A DNA stretch of 64,000 nt, taken from Bacteroidales bacterium. Lineage in GTDB: Bacteria; Bacteroidota; Bacteroidia; Bacteroidales; Bacteroidaceae. The notes under the pieces are model-generated. The model was not told where the DNA came from. It did not search any database and worked only from the letters and a program-made list of their open reading frames with translations. Below are positions 37,313-46,099 of this stretch, piece by piece (the first letter of the stretch is position 1; every line of letters starts with the position of its first letter). The stretch is taken from positions 6,898 through 70,897 of the forward strand of contig SFFB01000012.1 of assembly GCA_004557035.1 (NCBI GenBank), read 5' to 3'. A program made the position numbers and the translations under genes.

Positions 37313-38569
37313 ATGAAAAAACTCCTATTTACATTAGCCGCCACACTGTTTGCCGGTGTGTCTGTGGCACAAAACAGCGCCGTGTTCAAGGCCCAGGCTT
37401 TGGAACAAAAGCAAGACGTGGCCGGTGCCATCAGCGTGCTCAACGAAGCCTTGTCCAACCCCAAGACCACCAAGCAGGCTCAGATTTACAATATGCTCGG
37501 CGAAAACTATGCCAAACTCTTCAACAACGAGCTCAATGCCGCCGTGCGCCAGATGCCTTTCGACACGGCCAAGTTCTGCACCCTGCTCGACCAGATGATA
37601 GGTGCCTATACCAAGAGCCACGAATTTGACGTGGCCCCCGACAAGAAAGGTAAAGTCAACCCTAAATTCGAGCAGGCCAACAAAGCTCGTCTGATGTTCA
37701 TGCTCGACTACTACAACTACGCCGCGCAGTTCAACTATCAGAACCACAACATCGACAAAGCCGTTGAGTATTTCGACAAATATCTCCAGCTGCCCAAGAA
37801 CCCCATCTTCAGTCCGGCCGAGACCGACAGTATTTATTCTGCCAAGCAGTCTGCCTACAGCCAGACCCGCTTCAACCTCGCTTACCTCGCCTTCAACCAG
37901 AAAAACTGGGACAAAGCCATCGTCTTTGCCGAAGATGCGCTCAAAGACACCATCGGTACGCGCGACTTGATGCTCATCAAGATGAACTCGCAACTGCAAA
38001 AAGGCGACTCGGCCGCTTGGCTCAATACGCTCAAAGAGGCCGTGACGCGCACCGAAGACGAAGGCTTTATGCAAAACCTGCTCTATCACTACGTCACCAA
38101 GAACGACGTGAAGAGCGCCGAGGAAATGGGCAACGAAATGGTGGCTGCCAACCCCAACAGCAAGGCCGCTTGGTATATGAAAGGCTGCGTGGAACTCAAC
38201 CTCAAGAAAGACTATCCCGCCGCACAAGAAACCTTCAAGAAAGCCCTCAGCATCGACCCTGACTACGTGGAAGCCAACACCAACATCGCCTATGCCTACA
38301 TCAACCAGATTGTAGCCGAAAGCTATTCAGGCAAATTCAAATACGTGGGTACAGGCAAGGTTGTGCCGATGAAAGACAAGGCCCTCTATGAAAAAGAATT
38401 GGCCACCGTCAAGAGCTATTACCAGAAGGCACTGCCGCATATGTTGAAAGTGCGCGAACTCAAACCCGAAGATCCCCGCAAATGGGCCTATACCCTGCAG
38501 ATGATTTATGAAAACCTTCAGATGAAAGCCGAGAAAGCCGAAATCGACGAAATCATCAAAAATCTCTAA
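37313..38569 (+). CDS. Exported TPR protein
   Basis: A 418-residue protein with a signal peptide (KKLLFTLAATLFAGVSVAQ) and several tetratricopeptide-type helical repeats, clearest at KAAWYMKGCVELNLKKDYP followed by AQETFKKALSIDPDYVEANT. It probably acts as a periplasmic or surface scaffold; no catalytic motif is seen. The next gene (38693-39913) has the same plan and similar segments (for example IxxLNEALSN-like starts and a closing KPExxxKWAxxLxxIYxxL), so they look like a tandem duplication. It is close behind gyrA. Confidence 0.8.
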   Translation: MKKLLFTLAATLFAGVSVAQNSAVFKAQALEQKQDVAGAISVLNEALSNPKTTKQAQIYNMLGENYAKLFNNELNAAVRQMPFDTAKFCTLLDQMIGAYTKSHEFDVAPDKKGKVNPKFEQANKARLMFMLDYYNYAAQFNYQNHNIDKAVEYFDKYLQLPKNPIFSPAETDSIYSAKQSAYSQTRFNLAYLAFNQKNWDKAIVFAEDALKDTIGTRDLMLIKMNSQLQKGDSAAWLNTLKEAVTRTEDEGFMQNLLYHYVTKNDVKSAEEMGNEMVAANPNSKAAWYMKGCVELNLKKDYPAAQETFKKALSIDPDYVEANTNIAYAYINQIVAESYSGKFKYVGTGKVVPMKDKALYEKELATVKSYYQKALPHMLKVRELKPEDPRKWAYTLQMIYENLQMKAEKAEIDEIIKNL

Positions 38570-38577
38570 GACTTCCA

Positions 38578-38661
38578 AAAGTCAATAAGCCAACAAGTCA
38601 ACGAGTCAACAAGCAGGCATTTCAACAAGCACTTCTTGACTCGTTGACTTGTAGACTTGTA
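38578..38661. repeat. Octamer-repeat hairpin between the two TPR genes
   Basis: Left arm (38578-38620): 8-base units such as aagtcaat, aagccaac, aagtcaac, gagtcaac. Right arm (38630-38661): cttgactc, gttgactt, gtagactt. The arms are complementary and form a long imperfect stem with a short loop. Confidence 0.75.
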
Positions 38662-38692
38662 ATACCTCCCCAAAACAACACAGACTAACACA

Positions 38693-39913
38693 ATGCTTAA
38701 GAAAATAGGCCTGCTCTTATGGCTCATCACACTGACCCTGCCTCACCTCTCGGCACAAAAGACTTTGAAGCAGATACGCACTTGCCTCAAAGACAAAAAA
38801 GCCGACGAGGCCATGAAACTCGTGGAGCAGATGGAGAAAGACACCACGACGACCGAATGGGCCAGACTCTATGACTACGCCAAGCAGGCACAAATCATCA
38901 AGAACGATAAAGAGAACGAAAAACTCTATCTCAAACAAGCCTACGACACGGCTGCTCTCTTCAACACGGCCCTGCTGGCTTGCGACTATATTCTCAAATG
39001 CGACGAAGCCGAACAAAAACAGCAAGCGCAAGAAGGCGACAAACCCAAATACCGTAAGACCAACGCCCGCATCCTTCACGACTACTATGCCAACATACAC
39101 GCCGGCGGCCGATGGTTTTATGCCAGAAAAGACTACGCCTCGGCCATGCGACTCTTAAGCATGGCGCTCGACCTGCCCACAAAACCCATTTGGGGAGAAG
39201 ACAGACAAGTGACAGCCAAAGCCGGCTACACCGCCGCCGCACAACTCTATCTTTGGGCGTCATTCCACAGCAAAAAATGGGAAGAAACCAACCGCTACAG
39301 AGACATCGCTCTGGCCGACACGCTCAGTGCCCGACGCACCTCTCTCGAAATGCTTTCGCTCGCAGCCGAAGCACTCAAAGATACCGCCGACTATAAAGCG
39401 TTGCTGCTGCTTGGCCATAAAGACTATCCCTCCCACCCCTTCTTTTTCACTCACTTGGCCGACCTCTATGCCCGTAATGGCCAATACGACCGGCAACTCT
39501 CTCTGGCCGACCACAGGCTATCGGCCGACGCCACCGACGCTTGGGCGCTCGAAGCCAAAAGTCTGGCACTCATCAATCTTAAACGTTACGACGAAGCCAT
39601 CACGGCGGCCGAGCAGTGCATAGCCAACGACAGCACACACACCGACGCCTGGTATTACGTTGGACTGGCCTACTACTCCATGGCCAAAGCCGTGACCTTG
39701 CCGGCCAACATCAACTCAAAAGCCTACCAAAACGCCTTGGCCCGGCAAAAGCAACTCTACACGCTTGCACAACCGTATATGGAAGAATACCGGACGAAAA
39801 AGCCGGACGAAAAAGCCAAATGGGCCCCCATACTCTATCAAATCTATTTCTCGCTCAATCTGGGCAGCCGATTTGAAGAGATGCAACAAATCATCAAGAC
39901 TTTGGCCGATTGA
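38693..39913 (+). CDS. Exported TPR protein, paralog of the preceding gene
   Basis: A 406-residue protein with an N-terminal signal peptide (IGLLLWLITLTLPHLSAQ) and tetratricopeptide-like repeats, the best being DAWALEAKSLALINLKRYDE followed by AITAAEQCIANDSTHTDAWYYVG. It ends KPDEKAKWAPILYQIYFSLN, like its neighbour, whose end reads KPEDPRKWAYTLQMIYENL. The function is unknown; a scaffold role in the envelope is an inference from the repeat type. The M3 peptidase starts 38 bases downstream. Confidence 0.78.
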   Translation: MLKKIGLLLWLITLTLPHLSAQKTLKQIRTCLKDKKADEAMKLVEQMEKDTTTTEWARLYDYAKQAQIIKNDKENEKLYLKQAYDTAALFNTALLACDYILKCDEAEQKQQAQEGDKPKYRKTNARILHDYYANIHAGGRWFYARKDYASAMRLLSMALDLPTKPIWGEDRQVTAKAGYTAAAQLYLWASFHSKKWEETNRYRDIALADTLSARRTSLEMLSLAAEALKDTADYKALLLLGHKDYPSHPFFFTHLADLYARNGQYDRQLSLADHRLSADATDAWALEAKSLALINLKRYDEAITAAEQCIANDSTHTDAWYYVGLAYYSMAKAVTLPANINSKAYQNALARQKQLYTLAQPYMEEYRTKKPDEKAKWAPILYQIYFSLNLGSRFEEMQQIIKTLAD

Positions 39914-39951
39914 GAATAGGAACAGTCAATAGCCTCCGGCCATTTCCCACT

Positions 39952-42000
39952 ATGCAAACCCATCTCCTTATGTCAGCACCTACGCCGCTACGTCCTCCCT
40001 ATCACACACCTCACGACACCTATCCTTTCCCACTCATTCACATTGACGACATTTTGCCGGCCATTAAGTGCGGCATTGCCGAAGAAGACGAAGAGATTGC
40101 CCGTATTGTTGGCAATCCCGAACCGCCTACTTTCGACAATACCATTGTGCCTTTTGAGAAGGCCGGACTATTGCTCGACCGTGCCACCACTTATATGTAC
40201 AATCAGTTGAGTGCCGAAACCAGCGACGCCCTTGACGCCGTGGCCCAACAGGCCGACCCTCTGCTTTCGGCCCATCGCTCAGACGTGATGCTCAACGAGG
40301 CACTCTTCAATCGCATCAAGGCCGTCTATGAGCAACGCGACCGATACGAAGGCGAAGAACGGATGTTGCTGGAGCGAATGTATGAAAACTTTGAGCGCTC
40401 AGGCGCCACGCTCGATGCAACAGGCAAAAAACGATTGAGGGAAATCACGGCGAAGCTCTCGAGTCTCTCTCTACAATTTCAGCAAAATCTGCTCGCGGCC
40501 ACCAATGCCTATGAGCTGCACGTCACCGACGAGAGCCGCTTGGCCGGTCTGCCGGAAACGTCGCTCAGCCAAGCCAAGCAGACGGCCGACGAGCGCGGCA
40601 AAGACGGTTGGTGTTTTACCCTGCACGCCCCGAGCTATGTGCCGTTTATGGCCTATGCCGAAGACCGCGACTTGCGCCGGGAGATGTTTGAAGCCTATGG
40701 CCGCCGGTGCATTGCAGGCAGTGAGCACGACAATGCCGGCATCGTGGCCGAGATGGTGAACCTGCGTCTTGAAATGGCGCGCCTGTTGGGCTATTCCACC
40801 TATGCTGACTACGTGTTGAAGCGCCGTATGGCCCACGACACAGCCGCCGTCGACAAATTGCTCGACGACTTGCTCACGGCCTATAAACCACAGGCCGAGA
40901 AAGAAGTCGAGGCCGTGAGCCAACTGGCCAAGAGCGAACAGGGTGCAGGTTTTGATTTTATGCCATGGGACTTTGCTTTCTATGCTCGCAAACTCAAACA
41001 GGCCCGTTTCGACATCGATGCCGAAATGCTTCGTCCCTATTTCGAACTCAGTGCGGTAATTAAAGGCGTGTTTGGCCTGGCCACCAAGCTCTATGGCATC
41101 ACCTTCAAACGCCATGCCGACATTCCCGTTTATCATCCCGACGTCGTGGCCTATGAGGTGAACGACGCCGACGGCCGTTTCCTTGCCGTACTCTATGCCG
41201 ACTTCCATCCGCGCGAAGGCAAACAAGGCGGAGCCTGGATGACCAACTATCGCGAAGAGCAGAACGGTACGGATCGTCCCCACGTGGCAGTGGTGATGAA
41301 CTTCACCCGGCCCACGGCCGACAAGCCGGCTTTGCTCACACTCTCCGAGGTCGAAACCTTCCTCCACGAGTTTGGTCACGCCCTCCACGGCATCTTTGCC
41401 GAGACGCGTTTCGCCAGTCTAAGCGGCACGAACGTGCTTTGGGATTTTGTGGAATTGCCGTCTCAGTTTATGGAGAATTACATCACCGAGAAAGATTTCC
41501 TCAACACGTTTGCCCGCCACTATCAGACCGGCGAACCTATGCCCGACAGTCTGATTGAGCGCATAAGGCAAAGCCGCAATTTCAATGTGGCTTACGGCTG
41601 CATAAGGCAGGTGTCTTTCGGCTTGCTCGATATGGCTTGGCACACGCTTACGGCACCGTTCCACGGCGATGTGCGCACTTTCGAGCGCGAGGCTTGGGCG
41701 GCAGCCCGACTGATGCCCGAGACACCCGAGGCCTGTATGACGGTGCAGTTCAGCCACATTATGAGCGGCGGCTACTCGGCCGGCTACTACAGCTACAAAT
41801 GGGCCGAGGTGCTCGATGCCGACGCCTTCGGCCTATTCAAGGAAACCGGCATTTTCAACCGAGAGACGGCCGCACAGTTCCGCAGCCAAATTCTCTCGCG
41901 CGGCGGTACCGAAGACCCCGCTGTGATGTTCCGCCGTTTCCGTGGCCGAGACGCCTCCATCGCCGCTTTGATGACGCGCGACGGCCTTTCCCGCCAATAA
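39952..42000 (+). CDS. dcp: M3-family zinc metallopeptidase (Dcp / oligopeptidase A type)
   Basis: It degrades peptides, releasing C-terminal dipeptides if it is a true Dcp. The zinc site is HEFGH (His472, Glu473, His476) in VETFLHEFGHALHGIFAET, with the downstream ligand Glu in WDFVELPSQFMENY. I use ATG 39952, giving 683 residues; ATG 39970 is also possible, and a TTG at 39910 overlapping the previous stop is unlikely. There is no clear signal peptide, so it may be cytoplasmic. Dcp and OpdA cannot be told apart firmly by eye. Confidence 0.88.
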   Translation: MQTHLLMSAPTPLRPPYHTPHDTYPFPLIHIDDILPAIKCGIAEEDEEIARIVGNPEPPTFDNTIVPFEKAGLLLDRATTYMYNQLSAETSDALDAVAQQADPLLSAHRSDVMLNEALFNRIKAVYEQRDRYEGEERMLLERMYENFERSGATLDATGKKRLREITAKLSSLSLQFQQNLLAATNAYELHVTDESRLAGLPETSLSQAKQTADERGKDGWCFTLHAPSYVPFMAYAEDRDLRREMFEAYGRRCIAGSEHDNAGIVAEMVNLRLEMARLLGYSTYADYVLKRRMAHDTAAVDKLLDDLLTAYKPQAEKEVEAVSQLAKSEQGAGFDFMPWDFAFYARKLKQARFDIDAEMLRPYFELSAVIKGVFGLATKLYGITFKRHADIPVYHPDVVAYEVNDADGRFLAVLYADFHPREGKQGGAWMTNYREEQNGTDRPHVAVVMNFTRPTADKPALLTLSEVETFLHEFGHALHGIFAETRFASLSGTNVLWDFVELPSQFMENYITEKDFLNTFARHYQTGEPMPDSLIERIRQSRNFNVAYGCIRQVSFGLLDMAWHTLTAPFHGDVRTFEREAWAAARLMPETPEACMTVQFSHIMSGGYSAGYYSYKWAEVLDADAFGLFKETGIFNRETAAQFRSQILSRGGTEDPAVMFRRFRGRDASIAALMTRDGLSRQ

Positions 42001-42027
42001 CAATCACAGGCCTACACCATATTATAT

Positions 42028-42471
42028 ATGAAAGACAAGCAAGACGAACTCGACAAGCGCTATTTGCGTATGGCATCCATCTGGGCCGAAAACTCTTACT
42101 GCCAACGCCGACAAGTGGGCGCGCTCATCGTCAAAGACAAAATGATCATCAGCGACGGCTACAACGGTACGCCTTCGGGCTTTGAGAATGTCTGCGAAGA
42201 CGAACAGGGCGTGACCAAACCCTACGTGCTTCACGCCGAGGCCAACGCCATCACCAAAATAGCCCGCTCGGGCAACAACTCCGACGGCGCCACTCTCTAC
42301 GTCACCGACTCGCCCTGCATTGAGTGCAGCAAACTCATCATCCAGGCAGGCATACGCCGTGTGATTTTTTCAAGAAAATACCGACTTACTGAAGGACTCG
42401 ACCTCCTCAAACGGGCCGGCATCGAAATCGTACATATTCCTCTCGAAGAGCGTCAAAGCAAAAAAGACTAA
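42028..42471 (+). CDS. dCMP deaminase family protein
   Basis: It deaminates dCMP to dUMP for thymidylate synthesis (or acts as a related late-competence ComEB-type deaminase). The 147-residue protein has the zinc motif HAEAN (His69, Glu71) and SPCIECSK (Cys97, Cys100), plus the Bacteroidetes-typical GALIVKDKMIISDGYNGTPS. Its ATG is preceded by the A/T leader CATATTATAT. It sits between the M3 peptidase and an S41 protease on the same strand. Confidence 0.9.
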   Translation: MKDKQDELDKRYLRMASIWAENSYCQRRQVGALIVKDKMIISDGYNGTPSGFENVCEDEQGVTKPYVLHAEANAITKIARSGNNSDGATLYVTDSPCIECSKLIIQAGIRRVIFSRKYRLTEGLDLLKRAGIEIVHIPLEERQSKKD

Positions 42472-42552
42472 GAGACAAAAAGACAAAAAGTGGCTTGGCC
42501 GCTCAAACTCTTAGACTCTTAGTCTCTTAGTCTTTTAGACTCTTTGACTCTA
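42466..42552. repeat. Octamer-repeat hairpin with GGCCGCTCA core
   Basis: Left arm units agacaaaa (42466-42490), centre cttggccgctcaaa (42494-42507), right arm units gactctta, gtctctta, gtctttta, gactcttt (to 42552). It is a short version of the element between menF and menD: the same octamer arms and core, without the palindromic interior. It overlaps the end of the deaminase gene by 6 bases. Confidence 0.75.
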
Positions 42553-42577
42553 TTCAACATTCACCACAGAGCATCTT

Positions 42578-44335
42578 ATGAAAAAAGAAAGCACCTACAG
42601 GTACACGCCGATACTTGTGGCCATTGGTGTGGTCGTGGGCATACTCACCGGCAGCTTCTATGCCAGCCACTTCTCCGGCCAAAGGCTCAACATCATCAAC
42701 AATTCCACCGAGAAAATCAACAGCCTTTTCCACATCATCGACGACCAATATGTGGACGACGTCAAAATAGACGACCTCGTCGAGTCGGCTATGCCGGCCA
42801 TTCTTGCCAAGCTCGACCCTCACTCGGTCTATATTCCCGCCTCCGAGGCCAAGTCTTCGATGGAAGACCTCCAAGGCAGCTTTTCCGGCGTCGGCGTGCA
42901 GTTTATGATTTATAAAGATACCGTCCGTGTGGTCAAGGTGATTGCCGGCGGTCCGTCTGAACACGTCGGCGTGCGCGCCGGCGACCGCATTGTGGCCATC
43001 GATGGCAAACCTTTCACCGGTAAGGTGGCTACTAACGACGAGACGCGCAAACGTCTCAAAGGCGCCGCAGAGACACAAGTGCGCCTCACCATCGTGAGAA
43101 GCGGAGAGGCCAAGCCGCTCAACTTCACGGTGACGCGCGGCGATGTGCCTGTGCAGAGCATCGATCTCAGTTATATGCTCGATGCCGAAACGGGCTACAT
43201 CCGTATTCGCAGTTTTGGCGAAACCACCTATGCCGAGTGGCTGGCAGCCTTGGCCGAACTCAGTCAGCAGGGACTGCAACGCCTCATCATCGACCTGCGG
43301 GGCAACCTCGGCGGCTATATGGCACCGGCCATCCAGATTGCCAACGAGTTTTTGGCCAAAGGCCGTCTCATCGTCTACACCAAAGGCCGCAAATCTCCGC
43401 GTGAGGAATACACGTCCGACGGCCGCGGCACCTATCAGACCATGCCGCTTGTCTTGCTTGTGGACGAGTCTTCGGCCTCGGCCAGCGAAATTCTCGCCGG
43501 TGCCATCCAAGACAACGACCGCGGCACCATTATCGGACGACGCACTTTCGGCAAGGGACTCGTGCAGGTGCCCATTGAATTCAGCGACGGCTCTATGCTC
43601 CGACTCACCAAGGCGCGTTACTACACCCCCTCCGGGCGGTGTGTGCAGAAACCTTATACGCCCGGCGATGAGGAAGAATATGAAATGGATCTCCTCACCC
43701 GTGCCGAGCACGGCGAGTATTTCTCTCGCGACAGCATCAAGACTTCGGGCGAAAAATACCACACGCGCATAGGCCGCGTGGTCTATGGCGGAGGCGGCAT
43801 CATTCCCGATGTGTTCATCCCCCGCGATACGCTCGGCATCACCTCTTGGTATCGCGACGTCTACCTCACCGGTGTGCTCAGCGAGTTTGCCTATGAAATC
43901 ACCGACCGCTACCGTGCCAAGTTGGCCGGCAAACTGACGGCGGCCGAGGTGGAGCGTTTCCTGGCCAAAGAGAATATTGTGGAGCAACTTGCCGTCTTTG
44001 CCGCCAAAGCCGGCATCAAGCGCCGCAACAATATGATACGTGAGTCGTACGACCTCATCTTCAAGACGCTCTGTGCCAATGTCATCGACGAAATCGTCTC
44101 TACGAGAGCGGCATCGGAGTGGCTTAGCGGGTCGGACCAAGCCATCATTGAGGCCCTTCAGATACTGAAGCGTGGCGAAGCCTTCCCCCGACTCACGTCC
44201 GAGAGTGCCGGTCAGAAGACCGCTTGCGCCGCCACGTGGATGCGCTCACCGTTTTTGGCCAATTCCATCCCTTATTTGCCTTTCAACAAGACCTTAGCCC
44301 TATGGCCACAAAAGCGGACATCCGTCGTGTTGTGA
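42578..44335 (+). CDS. S41-family C-terminal processing protease (CtpA-like)
   Basis: An exported or membrane-anchored serine protease. The 585 residues include an N-terminal membrane segment (YTPILVAIGVVVGILTGSFY), a PDZ domain (VVKVIAGGPSEHVGVRAGD near 121-139) and the catalytic region LLVDESSASASEILAGA (Ser within 298-303) with the catalytic Lys326 in GRRTFGKGLVQ. The last 40 residues are unusual in composition, and the end overlaps the next gene by 34 bases, so the original stop may have been lost and the tail acquired by readthrough. Confidence 0.9.
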   Translation: MKKESTYRYTPILVAIGVVVGILTGSFYASHFSGQRLNIINNSTEKINSLFHIIDDQYVDDVKIDDLVESAMPAILAKLDPHSVYIPASEAKSSMEDLQGSFSGVGVQFMIYKDTVRVVKVIAGGPSEHVGVRAGDRIVAIDGKPFTGKVATNDETRKRLKGAAETQVRLTIVRSGEAKPLNFTVTRGDVPVQSIDLSYMLDAETGYIRIRSFGETTYAEWLAALAELSQQGLQRLIIDLRGNLGGYMAPAIQIANEFLAKGRLIVYTKGRKSPREEYTSDGRGTYQTMPLVLLVDESSASASEILAGAIQDNDRGTIIGRRTFGKGLVQVPIEFSDGSMLRLTKARYYTPSGRCVQKPYTPGDEEEYEMDLLTRAEHGEYFSRDSIKTSGEKYHTRIGRVVYGGGGIIPDVFIPRDTLGITSWYRDVYLTGVLSEFAYEITDRYRAKLAGKLTAAEVERFLAKENIVEQLAVFAAKAGIKRRNNMIRESYDLIFKTLCANVIDEIVSTRAASEWLSGSDQAIIEALQILKRGEAFPRLTSESAGQKTACAATWMRSPFLANSIPYLPFNKTLALWPQKRTSVVL

Positions 44336-44844
44336 AGGAGGCCAAAAAGGCTATGACGCCTGCCGAGCGCCAAGAGGCTTCCCGACGCATTGTGGCCAAT
44401 CTGCTGAGCCGCCGGGACTTGGCCGAGGCCAAGACGGTTTTGCTCTATGCTGCCTTGCCCGATGAGCCCGACACCGCTGCACTGATTGACCATTTCGCCG
44501 CCCTGGGCAGGCAGGTGTTGCTGCCTACGGTGGTGGGTGACGACCTTTGGCTTCGCACCTATACCTCACCCCAAGAGTCCGCCATTGGGGCTTTTGGCAT
44601 CCTCGAACCCACCGGGCCACGCTTCACAGATTTCGCCGCCATCGACTGGGTTCTTGTCCCCGGCGTGGCCTTCTCGCCGGCCGGCCAAAGACTGGGCCGC
44701 GGCCGCGGCTACTACGACCGGCTGCTCTCACATCCCGACTTCGGCGGCGTGAAAAAGGTGGGATGTGCCTTCCGTTACCAACTCTTCCCCACTCTCCCCA
44801 CCGAGCCTCACGACATCCTTATGGACGACGTCGTCACCGACTAA
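44302..44844 (+). CDS. 5-formyltetrahydrofolate cyclo-ligase
   Basis: It converts 5-formyl-THF to 5,10-methenyl-THF with ATP. I start at ATG 44302 (MATKADIRRVVKEAKKAMTP), 180 residues, within the end of the preceding gene. The family motifs are the N-terminal basic helix, VLLYAALPDEPDT, and the ATP/Mg site GVAFSPAGQRLGRGRGYYDRLL. It belongs with a run of co-directional genes from gyrA on. Confidence 0.93.
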   Translation: MATKADIRRVVKEAKKAMTPAERQEASRRIVANLLSRRDLAEAKTVLLYAALPDEPDTAALIDHFAALGRQVLLPTVVGDDLWLRTYTSPQESAIGAFGILEPTGPRFTDFAAIDWVLVPGVAFSPAGQRLGRGRGYYDRLLSHPDFGGVKKVGCAFRYQLFPTLPTEPHDILMDDVVTD

Positions 44845-44862
44845 AACCACCTTCTCCTCCCT

Positions 44863-45768
44863 ATGTCTTCTTTTCATCTCATCGCCGACAGCGGCAGCAC
44901 CAAGACCGACTGGGCCTTGGTCTCTACTGACGAAAAGTCACGTCCTCTCCACACCTTCCGCACCCCCGGCATCAATCCCTTCATGCTTTCTGACGAAGCC
45001 ATATCGACCCTGCTCACGGCCGAAGTGGCGCCACGCCTGAACACTTTGGACGGTTTGGCACATATCGGAACGAAAGCCTCGTCGGCCTCGCTGGCCATCC
45101 GTTTTTACGGGGCCGGTCAGCGCGGCAATCAAACGGCGCGCACACAGCGTTTGCTTGCAGCCGTATGGCCCGAAGCCACCATCACCGTCGAGAGCGACAT
45201 TGTTTGTGCCGCCCGAGCGCTTTTTGGCCGGTCAGACGGCATTGCCTGCATCCTCGGCACCGGCAGCAACAGCGCACTGATTGAAGGCGGCAAGGTGACG
45301 GGCAGTGTCCCGCCGATGGGCTACATCTTGGGCGACGAGGGCAGTGGCGCCAGCCTGGGACGGCAACTGGTGGTGAATGTGTGCCGAGGCATCTGGCCCG
45401 ATTCGCTTTGCCAAACATTTTTTGACGAAACCGGTCTCACGGCCGACACCGTCATTGAGCGCGTCTACCGTCCTGCTCAGGCTTATCCCGAAGGTGCCGT
45501 GGTGCCGCCCAACCGCTTTCTGGCCTCGCTTTGTCCGTTTTTGTCGGCCCACATCGACCGTCCCGAAGTGGCAGCCTTGGTCGTGGACGAAATGAAACGT
45601 TTTTTCACCCGTCAAGCCTCACTTTACGGCCGCCGCGATTTGCCCGTGGGATTTGTGGGCAGCATTGCCACCCATTTTTCGGCCCAACTGGCACAAGCCG
45701 CCAGCGACACACACATCCGCCTCGGCGACATCCTCGCCGCGCCCTTTGACCGCCTCGAGCGCTTGTAA
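44863..45768 (+). CDS. BadF/BadG/BcrA/BcrD-type ATPase, probable N-acetylglucosamine kinase-like
   Basis: A 301-residue ASKHA-fold protein. The phosphate-binding loop is IADSGSTKTDWAL (4-16); the second phosphate motif is ACILGTGSNSALIEGGKV; PPMGYILGDEGSGASLGR follows. This pattern matches eukaryotic and Bacteroidetes GlcNAc-kinase-like proteins, but the substrate is an inference. It begins 18 bases after the cyclo-ligase gene. It is the last gene of this plus-strand block, converging on hemW. Confidence 0.85.
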   Translation: MSSFHLIADSGSTKTDWALVSTDEKSRPLHTFRTPGINPFMLSDEAISTLLTAEVAPRLNTLDGLAHIGTKASSASLAIRFYGAGQRGNQTARTQRLLAAVWPEATITVESDIVCAARALFGRSDGIACILGTGSNSALIEGGKVTGSVPPMGYILGDEGSGASLGRQLVVNVCRGIWPDSLCQTFFDETGLTADTVIERVYRPAQAYPEGAVVPPNRFLASLCPFLSAHIDRPEVAALVVDEMKRFFTRQASLYGRRDLPVGFVGSIATHFSAQLAQAASDTHIRLGDILAAPFDRLERL

Positions 45769-46099
45769 GTTGGCCGGCAGTCGGGGCTTGTTCAAAAAGT
45801 CCGGTCGATTGTGACAAAAATCACGGAGATTATTTCCACAGTCTTTTCCGTGGCTTGGATTTTTCTTGAAAAAGCGTTTCGGAAGAGCCCAAACCCACTC
45901 AGACGTCAACAAAACAGGGTAAATTTTTCTTGGCATAAGGACACGAAAAACGCCCATAAGGCCGGTTTTTACTGCCATAAGGCCCGTAGTGGCCGCAAAC
46001 CATCAAAAAAAGGAGACCAATGAGGCCTCCTTTTTCTATCTCTGATGAAATTTACGCCGAAACGATGATGAGAAAAAAGACAACAAGCACCGACTACAT
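45769..46099. other. Convergent intergenic region between the BadF-type kinase gene and hemW
   Basis: Between 45816 and 45860 a weak hairpin (cacggagat ... tccgtg) may serve as a terminator of the plus-strand unit. Most of the rest is the phased element locus D. Confidence 0.5.
45930..46085 (-). repeat. Phased CCTTATG array, locus D, with hairpin (minus orientation)
   Basis: CATAAGG, the complement of CCTTATG, occurs at 45934, 45955 and 45976, exactly 21 bases apart. A hairpin follows at 46005-46037: GGAGACC (46012-46018) / GGCCTCC (46024-46030) flanked by A and T runs. On the minus strand the odd pair is G-U, on the plus strand A-C. TAAATTTC (minus, about 46046-46053) and a TTGTC-T run near 46075-46085 complete the element in the same order as locus E. 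Confidence 0.75.

Noticed and set aside
46005..46037. Hairpin taken as an ordinary terminator of hemW or of the kinase gene
   Set aside because: It may act as one, but the same hairpin occurs with the phased arrays at other loci, including sites not downstream of a gene in that orientation, so it is listed with the repeat element.
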